Shown piece by piece: positions 1-6,456 of a stretch of DNA of 29,322 bases. This DNA is from JBBIJH01 sp037446075 (lineage in GTDB: Bacteria > Bacteroidota > Ignavibacteria > UBA10030 > JAHEZR01). The translations under genes and the position numbers were made by a program. The stretch spans positions 1 to 29,322 of the forward strand of contig JBBIJH010000020.1 of the NCBI GenBank assembly GCA_037446075.1, given 5' to 3'. Under the pieces are notes generated by a model that saw only the letters and a list, made by a program, of their open reading frames with translations, was not told where the DNA came from and made no database searches. Every line of letters begins with the position of its first letter. Position 1 is the stretch's first letter.

Positions 1-1
1 G

Positions 2-287
2 GTCGCGTTCCCGCCCGAGATCTACATGCATGAGTGGGCCTCTTTCACCACCAAAGATTTTCCTGAGAACAGAGATGCGAAGAATGGCGACACGGTGAGA
101 ATAATAATGAGAGATGTAGACGATCAGAGACCGGTGGAGGACATCCTCTGGACAGACGAAGCCTATCGAGAAGTCTATGAGCGAGCAGGATTAGAAATAG
201 TTAAGATGTATAAGCCCCTGGAGAGAGAGCGAGCCGTACAAGTGGGCGAATGAAACAAGAGTAGCACCGTGGGTAATCTATGTTTAA
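2..287 (+). pseudogene. C-terminal part of a class I SAM-dependent methyltransferase, 5' truncated by window edge, frameshifted
   Basis: Only the 3' end is present. The frame is open from base 2 (reading FPPEIYMHEWASF) and stops at 253 after an abnormal tail. A second frame beginning near 231 reads EPYKWANETRVAPWVIYV and ends at the TAA at 285-287. That sequence is what I recall of the usual C-terminus of a methyltransferase family, in which 'ETRVAPWVIYV' is the final strand. The frames join within the dinucleotide run GAGAGAGAG at 221-229, so gain of one GA unit (or loss of one base) would restore a single frame. The slip may be a real mutation or a sequencing error in the repeat. The SAM-binding motifs would lie upstream of the window, so the family call rests on the C-terminus alone and the substrate is unknown. 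Confidence 0.55.
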
Positions 288-405
288 GGAAGGCAAGACA
301 GGCGGGTTTATAAGCCTTTGCAACGCGGCCATGTCAGCTACCTGAAACTTTTCAATCTCAGACCACGGGGTTCGTCAACAGGGATTCCACCGCTTCCTAA
401 TGAAG

Positions 406-422
406 AATCCCCAGCGGGGTTT
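406..422 (+). terminator. Weak stem-loop downstream of the methyltransferase
   Basis: AATCCCC and GGGGTTT flank a three-base loop, with one T-T mismatch, and a T-rich stretch follows. It lies about 120 bases after the methyltransferase stop and before the next promoter. The hairpin is short, so this is a tentative terminator. Confidence 0.3.
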
Positions 423-523
423 CGTATTCAGAAGGAATTCTCACACTTTTGTTGTCCTTTTTCCGCCGGTGCGATTTAGGGGACGACTCCGCGAAAATAT
501 CCAGAATTTTCTCAAAAAACTAC

Positions 524-552
524 TTGACAGAAAGATCGGAAAACACTATATT
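524..552 (+). promoter_or_regulatory. Consensus housekeeping-type promoter
   Basis: TTGACA at 524-529 and TATATT at 547-552 are separated by exactly 17 bases, which is close to the ideal sigma-70 arrangement. The expected start is around 559-560, directly at an ATG (560-562), so a transcript could be nearly leaderless. What it drives is unclear: the nearest supported genes downstream are the cysteine-rich peptides at 1127 and 1590. Confidence 0.6.
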
Positions 553-1126
553 CGAGGTGATGAAAACTACTACTACAGTTCATGCTTGTTCCCCCCCCGA
601 GCCCACGAGGAGTTCCATACTGGAATCCCTCACTCGCCTACGACTATGAGCAAAACCGTCTTTGTCCCTTCAGGACTACTTCTAACCGTTTCGCTTGCCG
701 TTGCCTCCATCTCTTTCCTCCGCACACAAATTGTCCAACCTTTGCCAGCAGGACAACGAATATCCACACGCGGCGCTTGCGTTCCTCGGTCACTAACTAT
801 GTAGGTCGCTTGGTAGTACAAATCGCACGAAACAAATCGTGCTGCCTTTCTCTACTGAATGGGCCTCAGGTCAATTATCCTCAGAAGGATATCGAAGCGT
901 CATCGCAGTGAACGTGCAAAGGAGAAACAAGGACAATCTCTTGACTGGGTAACACAGACCAAGAGTCCTTGCTCGCTGGTCTGTTGGTTCTGAGCAACGG
1001 TAAGGCGCTTGGCCCGCCCCCACGCGCTGAGCCGGAGCTCATGAGCGGCAGACGGGCCGCGGCGGGCAGGAACTCTTAATCCACTGAACCAAGAACCATG
1101 ACTCTCTGAGAAAGGAGATTTAAGTC
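553..1126 (+). other. Stretch of about 570 bases with no supported gene
   Basis: Following the promoter there is an ATG at 560 and a run of eight C at 591-598. The three frames after the C run stay open for different lengths: to 649, 804 and 911. None gives a protein I recognise, and the composition (Arg-, Pro- and Cys-rich) looks non-coding. Small hairpins are visible: GCACGA/TCGTGC at 825-842 and an 8-bp one at 954-984. I saw no tRNA, tmRNA, RNase P or rRNA signature. It could be a long 5' leader of the peptide genes, a decayed gene, or an unrecognised RNA. Confidence 0.4.
954..984. repeat. 8-bp perfect inverted repeat
   Basis: ACAGACCA (954-961) and TGGTCTGT (977-984) are perfect inverted copies around a 15-base loop. 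The repeat lies about 145 bases upstream of the first peptide gene. It could be an RNA hairpin or an operator; no T run follows, so a terminator is unlikely. Confidence 0.4.
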
Positions 1127-1330
1127 ATGAGGAAGCTGGCTGTGATCGTTGCGATATTAATCTCGCTGGTAGCTTTCTCGCCCGCGGAAAGCATAGCAAA
1201 ACCTGCATACTGTTACGACGCGCTGGTGAAATGCGTTGCACAGTGTGGTGACGTCTACGGGGGCGGCACCCTCCTTTACTATACATGTGCAGCGGGCTGC
1301 AACATCGGTTATTTGGCTTGCGGATCTTAA
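1127..1330 (+). CDS. Small secreted six-cysteine peptide, paralog 1
   Basis: This 67-residue protein is preceded by a good ribosome binding site (AGAAAGGAG). It has a classic signal peptide: a short positive N-terminus, a hydrophobic core, and an AxA-like cleavage site after SIA (residue 24). The predicted mature peptide of about 43 residues starts KPAYC and has six cysteines at mature positions 5, 12, 16, 30, 34 and 41. The spacing is C-x6-C-x3-C-x13-C-x3-C-x6-C, a mirror-symmetric pattern. The inner C-x3-C pairs resemble the helical-hairpin (alpha-hairpinin-type) arrangement, suggesting two helices joined by three disulfide rungs. A paralog lies at 1590, and a redox membrane protein and an ABC exporter lie downstream. 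I do not recognise the family. A secreted bacteriocin-like or signalling peptide, or a substrate of the downstream exporter, are inferences. Confidence 0.75.
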   Translation: MRKLAVIVAILISLVAFSPAESIAKPAYCYDALVKCVAQCGDVYGGGTLLYYTCAAGCNIGYLACGS

Positions 1331-1352
1331 CTCAGCGGGCCGACAGTGAATT

Positions 1353-1383
1353 GTACGGAGCAGAGCGCAAGCCTGCTCCGTAC
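1353..1383 (+). terminator. Strong hairpin after peptide gene 1
   Basis: GTACGGAGCAG (1353-1363) pairs perfectly with CTGCTCCGTAC (1373-1383). Inside, GC/GC pairs close a GCAA (GNRA-type) tetraloop with one bulged A, giving about 13 bp in total. No U-run follows (GGTTGATAAAATT), so it may act as an mRNA 3'-end stabiliser or attenuator between the two peptide genes rather than as a full intrinsic terminator. Confidence 0.55.
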
Positions 1384-1589
1384 GGTTGATAAAATTCCTT
1401 GCTTCATATTTGTCTTGAACTAAGGTTCGCGGAGCTCCACGGCCCGTCGGTTCCCAATGGCGATAAAATATTTGGCCGGTTCCAAGTGTGTGGTCGACAT
1501 TTTTGGTCAATTGATTGCGGAGTATCGACCAGAAACAATTGACCCATCGAACGAAGAATTTTGATGCTCTCAGAAAGGAGAATCAGGTT

Positions 1590-1796
1590 ATGAAGAAGCT
1601 ACCTGTGCTTACTGGATTCATGATCTCACTGACGGTTTTCTCGCCGATGGAGAGCATGGCAAAACCGGCTTATTGTGACACAGACCTCGCGGGTTGCATC
1701 CAGGATTGTGGGAATATTTTTAGTGGAATCCTTGCCCCCCTCTACCCTGCATGCGTGGCCGGCTGCTATATCGGTTACATCTCTTGCGGACAGTGA
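1590..1796 (+). CDS. Small secreted six-cysteine peptide, paralog 2
   Basis: This 68-residue paralog of the peptide at 1127 shares the same layout. The open frame extends upstream to 1515, but the ATG at 1590 is chosen. It has the ribosome binding site AGAAAGGAG in the same context as paralog 1 (CTCT-AGAAAGGAGA), and it starts the signal peptide. Cleavage is predicted after SMA, giving a mature peptide that again begins KPAYC. Cysteines at mature positions 5, 12, 16, 31, 35 and 42 follow C-x6-C-x3-C-x14-C-x3-C-x6-C. Besides the cysteines, KPAYC, the Gly after the third Cys, and IGY between the last two cysteines are conserved, while loop and helix-surface residues differ. That pattern fits a tandem duplication under structural constraint. 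Function is not recognised. Confidence 0.75.
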   Translation: MKKLPVLTGFMISLTVFSPMESMAKPAYCDTDLAGCIQDCGNIFSGILAPLYPACVAGCYIGYISCGQ

Positions 1797-1904
1797 TCGA
1801 TTTTTCTGCGGATGTCCCGTGCGGAGTAAGCAGACGCATGCCCCGCATGAGTCTTATCCAATGAGACCCTTGGTATTTACTTAAACTTTTTCATCCCATG
1901 CAGA

Positions 1905-2879
1905 ATGAATATCATAGTAGGATTTGTCGCAACGCTAGGTTTCACATTATTTCTTGGTGAACCAACGGTCGTTGTGAAACCGATCGGCTCTCTTGTCGAT
2001 ACAACAAAGGTTGAGTTCCTAGGCGTGCGGGATCTGGCAGCTTTTGATGACGGCTCTGTTGTTGTCGCAGATGAGCTTGAGTACAGGATTAAGATTATCG
2101 ATAAGAAAGGTCGATTAGTTGCTTCTACCGGGCGGCGAGGTAAAGGACCAGATGACTTCAGGAAGGGACCGGGGAATCTAGCTGTGTGGAAAAATCTGAT
2201 TGCAGCGGCTGAGTTTACTGGAAATACGATTCATCTCTTCGCGAGAGACCTTGTTCACCTGAGAAGTTTTAGGACACCGGGTGCCGTGGCGGATATCGGA
2301 TTTGATTCGAGAGGCATTCTCTACACCACCCAACACACCGGTAAGAAATCTCATATCTTGCTTGCGTACGATTCACTTGGCACCCTCGTGCAAGTGATTC
2401 CACTCCAACACGCCTCAGATAATATTTGGGAGCAGATAGCAATATTCACAGTTACTTCCTAGGACACACTTGTTTCGGGCTACTACGGTCAAAACTGGTT
2501 GGAGATAATGGCAGCCGGATCGTCACCGACGCATTCGTTTACCATTCCTCTTCTCCCTCCGAAGCCCAAGTACAAAGTTGTCTCGAAAGGAGCAGGTTTC
2601 TGGGGAAAAGACCTTGTCGCGCCAGAATCGAACTTAATTCGTTCCCTAACATCCGACGGAAAGAATCGGATTATAATTCTTGGAGACGAATACTCGCTTG
2701 TTCCCAACCAGGATGTTTACGTCTTCGACCTGAACGGCAACTACATAGCTGGCTTCACCCTGCCTGTGCCCAGCAAAGGGATTGTTTGCGGCGGGAATAA
2801 CCTTCTTTACTCTATAGAGAAAGGTGGAACCAGAGTCTCGAAGTACTTGCTGGAATACGGCCATCAAAAGACCCGATAA
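1905..2879 (+). pseudogene. 6-bladed beta-propeller protein (BF3164/TolB-like) with an in-frame TAG
   Basis: A hydrophobic N-terminus is followed by blade-like repeats, including the family hallmark GRRGKGPDDF (residues 76-85) and strand pairs such as 'ADELEYRIKIIDKKGRLV'. The frame hits TAG at 2460-2462 but continues in the same frame with equally propeller-like sequence (DTLVSGYYGQNWLEI, later YVFDLNGNYIAGF) to the TAA at 2877-2879. Together about 324 codons would make a normal-length propeller. TAG could be a C-to-T change of CAG (Gln). Other genes here end with TAG, so read-through by recoding is unlikely. Proteins of this type in Bacteroidota often accompany small secreted peptides (for example the NVEALA group), and this one sits between the peptide genes and the redox/ABC genes. 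Its role there is unknown. Confidence 0.65.
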
Positions 2880-2881
2880 GC

Positions 2882-3892
2882 ATGGGAGCAGAAAACAGAA
2901 TTCTCAACAAGAGAACCATGGTTGGCACGATACAAAAGATATTAACAATTGCCACCGGAATTGTATTCTTGAGTGCGGCAATCGGAAAAATATTCTCAAT
3001 TGAAAATTTTATCGCCTCAGTGTCGTCGATTCTCTTAACAAAGCAATCTACCGCTGCTAGTCTGTCATATACCCTCGTCATCCTCGAATTCTTAGGTGGC
3101 CTTGCATTACTGACACAATTCCGAGTCGCGATAACTTCTCTTGTTATGTCATTGGCCGTTGCATTTTTTATCGTTGTTCTTTCGAGGGCAATTCTTGTGA
3201 GGAAACAGGTTGTTTGCCATTGCTTTGGGATATGGCTTGATTTGTCTAATCGTACAGAATTAGCACTCGATTTCATTCTGCTTAATGGCCTGATAAGTAT
3301 CGCCTTCTTGGACAGTATTGCATCCAAACGGCCCCGGGCATCAAGCGTGCGATCAAAGGTATGGCTAGGCATTTCAGTTGCAGTGGTATTGTATCTCGAG
3401 GTCTCTTTCGCTATCTCGATTACAAGCCAAGAATCGGTCGTGCCGAAGGAAGCTTTGAAACGGATCATCGCGTATGCCGAGGAAAGCTCTCTTGAATTTT
3501 CCGCATCACGGCAGCGGAATAGGCTCATTCTCCTTATGAATTATGAAGATCTAAGTTGTCCCCTCTGCCTCGAGGACTTCCTGGTGCTGAATGATACTCT
3601 AGGAATTCATTATAGTGGAAATGCGGAGACGCCCACTGTTGCCTTGTTTAAACAAGAGAGCTTTCTAGCAGAGGAAGGCGGAGTTAAATTAAGGCGTTGG
3701 GCAACGAGCACTTCGTTTCTTTTCCCCGCTATCCTCTCTCCGAAAAACCTGCCTGAGGGTGCGAGGATCACAAAGAGTCACGCTGTTGTCGTTTCTCCGA
3801 ATGGAGAACAACTTTTCTATGATTCGTTCCCTATGGGAGAAAGCAAAAGACGGCAACTAGTTCAGTTGATAGTTGCACCGGGATCCCTATGA
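2882..3892 (+). CDS. MauE/DoxX-type membrane redox protein fused to a thioredoxin-like domain
   Basis: This is a 336-residue protein. The N-terminal half has four membrane segments (roughly residues 16-34, 61-80, 83-103 and 124-143), with the family motif SAAIGKIFSIENF and a CHCFG motif at 112-116, typical of MauE/DoxX redox-associated proteins. A fifth membrane segment (160-180) leads to an extracytoplasmic domain with CPLC (226-229), a thioredoxin-like CxxC in the context LILLMNYEDLSCPLC. MauE relatives are thought to support disulfide formation in periplasmic proteins. Here, beside two six-cysteine secreted peptides, oxidation of those peptides is the natural inference. The gene starts 2 bases after the propeller stop and overlaps the ABC ATPase (ATGA). 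No clear ribosome binding site precedes 2882; the Met at residue 13 is an alternative start. Confidence 0.7.
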   Translation: MGAENRILNKRTMVGTIQKILTIATGIVFLSAAIGKIFSIENFIASVSSILLTKQSTAASLSYTLVILEFLGGLALLTQFRVAITSLVMSLAVAFFIVVLSRAILVRKQVVCHCFGIWLDLSNRTELALDFILLNGLISIAFLDSIASKRPRASSVRSKVWLGISVAVVLYLEVSFAISITSQESVVPKEALKRIIAYAEESSLEFSASRQRNRLILLMNYEDLSCPLCLEDFLVLNDTLGIHYSGNAETPTVALFKQESFLAEEGGVKLRRWATSTSFLFPAILSPKNLPEGARITKSHAVVVSPNGEQLFYDSFPMGESKRRQLVQLIVAPGSL

Positions 3893-4788
3893 GCAGTCAT
3901 CCTCTTCTAGAAGTCCGCTCAATTTCGAAAACATATAATTCTCGAGCGAAAGCCAAGAGGCAAGTGCCTGCCCTGTCAGGTGTCTCGTTAGAGGTGCGGG
4001 GCGGAGAAATTTTGGCAGTGCTTGGACTCAATGGTGCTGGTAAAACAACCTTAATGAAGATTATGCTGGGACTTTTATTCCCCACTGATGGAGAGGTAAT
4101 CCGGAATTCACTTCAAAATAACGCTTTGAAAATTGGCTATCTGCCTGAGGGACTCAAGCCACCGTGGCACTTCACAGGGCAATCATTTTTGCAGTATGCT
4201 GCAATGGTGGACGGATTGGATAAGAGAACGGCTCAAGAAGCAATTGCCAGAATTTCCATCCGGCTCGGTATGGAGGAGTATCTTGGCCGTTTGGCGAAGT
4301 CCTATTCCAAGGGGATGCTCCTGCGACTTGGCATTGCTCAGGCGTTGCTGAGCAACCCGCAAGTAGTATTCCTAGATGAGCCGACTGATGGGCTCGATCC
4401 CGCAGGGAAGAGGATTGTTCGAGAGCTTCTTACTGAAGTACGCGATCGAGGCATTGGAATCGTTATTAATTCTCAACTGCTTTCTGAAGTGGAACTTATG
4501 GCCGATACCCTGTGTATCCTGCACAGGGGAAAACTGAAGCGTTATGGAAAGCTATCTGAGATGCTTCCTCGAGAAATGTCCTATGAAATTCACCTCCGCT
4601 CTATTCCTCAGCATATCTCTGGCATATCCTTCATGCGAACAGCCACCGGTTTCGTCTGTAAAGCCCACAACACGAAAGAAATGCAAACACTGCTTAACAA
4701 ACTGAAGGAACACAATGTTGAAGTTCTTAACGTCTTTTCCCAGCGCACATCGCTTGAGGATGTTTTCTTCTCCATTATAGGAGATTAG
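3889..4788 (+). CDS. ABC transporter ATP-binding protein
   Basis: A 299-residue ABC ATPase of the ABC-2/CcmA type, cytoplasmic partner of the permease that follows. The Walker A motif GLNGAGKTT is at residues 46-54, and the Q-loop position reads IGYLPEG (82-88). The signature is a degenerate SYSKGML (139-143 core), and Walker B with D-loop is VVFLDEPTDGLDP (159-171). The switch region reads INSQLLSEVE, where the usual H-loop histidine is replaced by glutamine (residue 196, codon CAA). The ATG overlaps the stop of the MauE gene (ATGA), implying translational coupling. A C-terminal tail of about 80 residues ends in LEDVFFSIIGD, normal for this subfamily. The substrate is not shown by sequence; the upstream cysteine-rich peptides are the best candidates. 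Confidence 0.85.
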   Translation: MSSHPLLEVRSISKTYNSRAKAKRQVPALSGVSLEVRGGEILAVLGLNGAGKTTLMKIMLGLLFPTDGEVIRNSLQNNALKIGYLPEGLKPPWHFTGQSFLQYAAMVDGLDKRTAQEAIARISIRLGMEEYLGRLAKSYSKGMLLRLGIAQALLSNPQVVFLDEPTDGLDPAGKRIVRELLTEVRDRGIGIVINSQLLSEVELMADTLCILHRGKLKRYGKLSEMLPREMSYEIHLRSIPQHISGISFMRTATGFVCKAHNTKEMQTLLNKLKEHNVEVLNVFSQRTSLEDVFFSIIGD

Positions 4789-4792
4789 CTTC

Positions 4793-5593
4793 TTGAATAT
4801 AATCATTTTCAGAAACTCCTTCCGCTCTAGTCTGCTTCAACCGGTGACCCTTTTCAGTCTTGGTATTATGCTCGTCGTTCTCGGTATTCTTGCGTTCGGT
4901 TTCTCGGCAGAAGTTCAAAATGGTTTTGTTGTGTCCTTTAAGCTACTTACCATAACTGTTGACTCGGTCAACACAGCGACGTTCTTACCAGAATTTGCAA
5001 AGACAACCTCAGGTTTTTTCCGAATGATCTTCACCTTTCTTTTTCTTCTCGCTTTAGGGGGCTTCACGCCAGAGCTTTTGACAAATCCTCTGACACCCCT
5101 TACCCTCACAAAAGGAATTCGCCGCAGCACGTTGTTTGTTTCGTCACTTCCTGGCGTGTTTTCTGCTCTCGTGGGTTTACTTGTCATCTTTGGTTTCCTT
5201 CTTTCCCTCATTCTCACCTTCAAGATGTGGCCACTGATTATCAGTTCACCTATGATAGCCATGCCTTCTTTTGCTTACGAAATACTTGTCCTATTGGCAT
5301 ATGGATCCCTACTCGGGATGCTCATACAACACCCAACAGCGACTTCAGTTGTACTCATTGCGGTCAACATCATTGGTGGATTATTAGGATCCACTTCCAA
5401 ACTCACGAGTCCTTTTCTGATTGCCGTACGCTTGATCCTCCCTCCGGCGGGTCACTTAAACGCATTTACATCTGGAATTCTGTTCCCTCCTCTGGAAAGT
5501 GCAATTCCATGGCTATTTATTCTTCTTTCTTTGGCGCAGGGACTTACATGTATCGCTGTTACATTGTTTCTTTTTCAGAGGCGTGAATTCTAG
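4793..5593 (+). CDS. ABC-2 type transporter permease
   Basis: A 266-residue integral membrane protein with six hydrophobic segments at about 16-37, 76-91, 121-143, 159-178, 184-199 and 239-261, fitting the NosY/ABC-2 permease layout. It starts with TTG at 4793, four bases after the ATPase stop; ATAGGAG at about 4777-4783 gives a suitable ribosome binding site and supports this start. It presumably pairs with the ATPase at 3889 as a one-ATPase, one-permease exporter. The loop after the second segment (PELLTNPLTPLTLTKGIRR) resembles the cytoplasmic coupling region common in ABC-2 permeases. There is no peptidase C39 domain in this window, so any peptide precursor would have its signal peptide removed by ordinary signal peptidase. 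Confidence 0.75.
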   Translation: MNIIIFRNSFRSSLLQPVTLFSLGIMLVVLGILAFGFSAEVQNGFVVSFKLLTITVDSVNTATFLPEFAKTTSGFFRMIFTFLFLLALGGFTPELLTNPLTPLTLTKGIRRSTLFVSSLPGVFSALVGLLVIFGFLLSLILTFKMWPLIISSPMIAMPSFAYEILVLLAYGSLLGMLIQHPTATSVVLIAVNIIGGLLGSTSKLTSPFLIAVRLILPPAGHLNAFTSGILFPPLESAIPWLFILLSLAQGLTCIAVTLFLFQRREF

Positions 5594-5604
5594 AACGGCC
5601 CTAA

Positions 5605-6309
5605 GTGAATTGGTCAAGCACACGCATCTATGCGGCCGCTCTGCTCGACGTCTGGCACGAGCCAAGTCAAGCGCTCAGGCGAGTCAACCTTACAGACGAA
5701 GGGTACGAATTTGCGCTGCTTACAGTGTTCTGTTATCTTCTACTTTCTTTCGCCATGAGCTGGTGGTTTTTCTCGCGACCCGAATTAGTGACTGCTTACC
5801 TCGATTTCGTCACCCCTCCCGCTGCAGTTCAAGCACGTCAGGCTGTCGAACTTGCCTTAAGCAACCCCGGGATAGTACTCCTAGTCGTTGCGTGGAACGA
5901 CTTAACAACGATGCTCTCTTTACTTCTGCTTTGGGTACTCCTGTTCGTTGTTTATGGTGCCGTTTTCAACTACTGGAAATTCAATGGTAGGTATCTGAAT
6001 ATCTTCACTATCCCGTTGAGCATTTTGGCATTCGGAGTTGTGGTAGAAACTCTGATGAAAGCGATTTTAGTTGAATATTCCGAGGTGTCGTCATTGAGCT
6101 TCTTCTTACCAATAGAGGACAAACAAAGCCTCTCATATGTCCTCGCGCATCAGGTCAATCTTTTCAAGCTCTGGTATCTTGGCGTAGTTTCCGCCGGAAT
6201 CAAAATAAGAATCGGCAGAAGATATCTCACTGTAGCAGTTGTTTCCTTGGTAACTTGGTTTTCCCTCGGAATAGCAAATCACTATCTGGTATTGCATCTA
6301 CCATTGTAA
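5605..6309 (+). CDS. Multi-pass membrane protein, Yip1-like
   Basis: A 234-residue protein with about five membrane segments (36-56, 100-122, 133-153, 186-200 and 207-225). The N-terminal line 'DVWHEPSQALRRV' resembles the 'W..P..a...i' entry motif of Yip1-family membrane proteins, which are often encoded next to ABC permeases. It starts with GTG at 5605, 11 bases after the permease stop, without an obvious ribosome binding site, so coupling to the upstream gene is likely. It is the last gene of the peptide/redox/ABC block. Its function is unknown; an accessory role to the exporter is inferred from position only. Confidence 0.55.
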   Translation: MNWSSTRIYAAALLDVWHEPSQALRRVNLTDEGYEFALLTVFCYLLLSFAMSWWFFSRPELVTAYLDFVTPPAAVQARQAVELALSNPGIVLLVVAWNDLTTMLSLLLLWVLLFVVYGAVFNYWKFNGRYLNIFTIPLSILAFGVVVETLMKAILVEYSEVSSLSFFLPIEDKQSLSYVLAHQVNLFKLWYLGVVSAGIKIRIGRRYLTVAVVSLVTWFSLGIANHYLVLHLPL

Positions 6310-6332
6310 GGAGATTGTCACTTCAGCAGACT

Positions 6333-6399
6333 AAAAAAGCGCCGTCATTGTTACGAGGGCGGGGATGCTTGGTCCTTCTGTCAGAGTACCAAGGCGGCG
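6333..6399 (-). terminator. Possible terminator of the thr operon
   Basis: Read on the minus strand, an outer CGCCG/CGGCG pairing encloses an inner CTTGGT/ACCAAG hairpin and is followed by CTTTTTT. It lies 60-125 bases after the thrC stop. The outer stem is short and long-range, so confidence is modest. The 147-base gap between the converging genes (6310-6456) shows nothing else. Confidence 0.35.
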
Positions 6400-6456
6400 A
6401 TCTTCTTCACGGGGGTCAGCCGCATTGGGATAATTAGCAAAGTGCGAGAAGGCTAT

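Noticed and set aside
553..1126. tmRNA, RNase P or rRNA gene in the gene-free stretch
   Set aside because: None of the conserved core sequences of these RNAs were found, and the hairpins are short and scattered.
2812..3528. 238-codon minus-strand frame opposite the MauE gene
   Set aside because: The + strand gene has membrane segments, CHCFG and CPLC motifs and tight operon spacing; the antisense frame has none.
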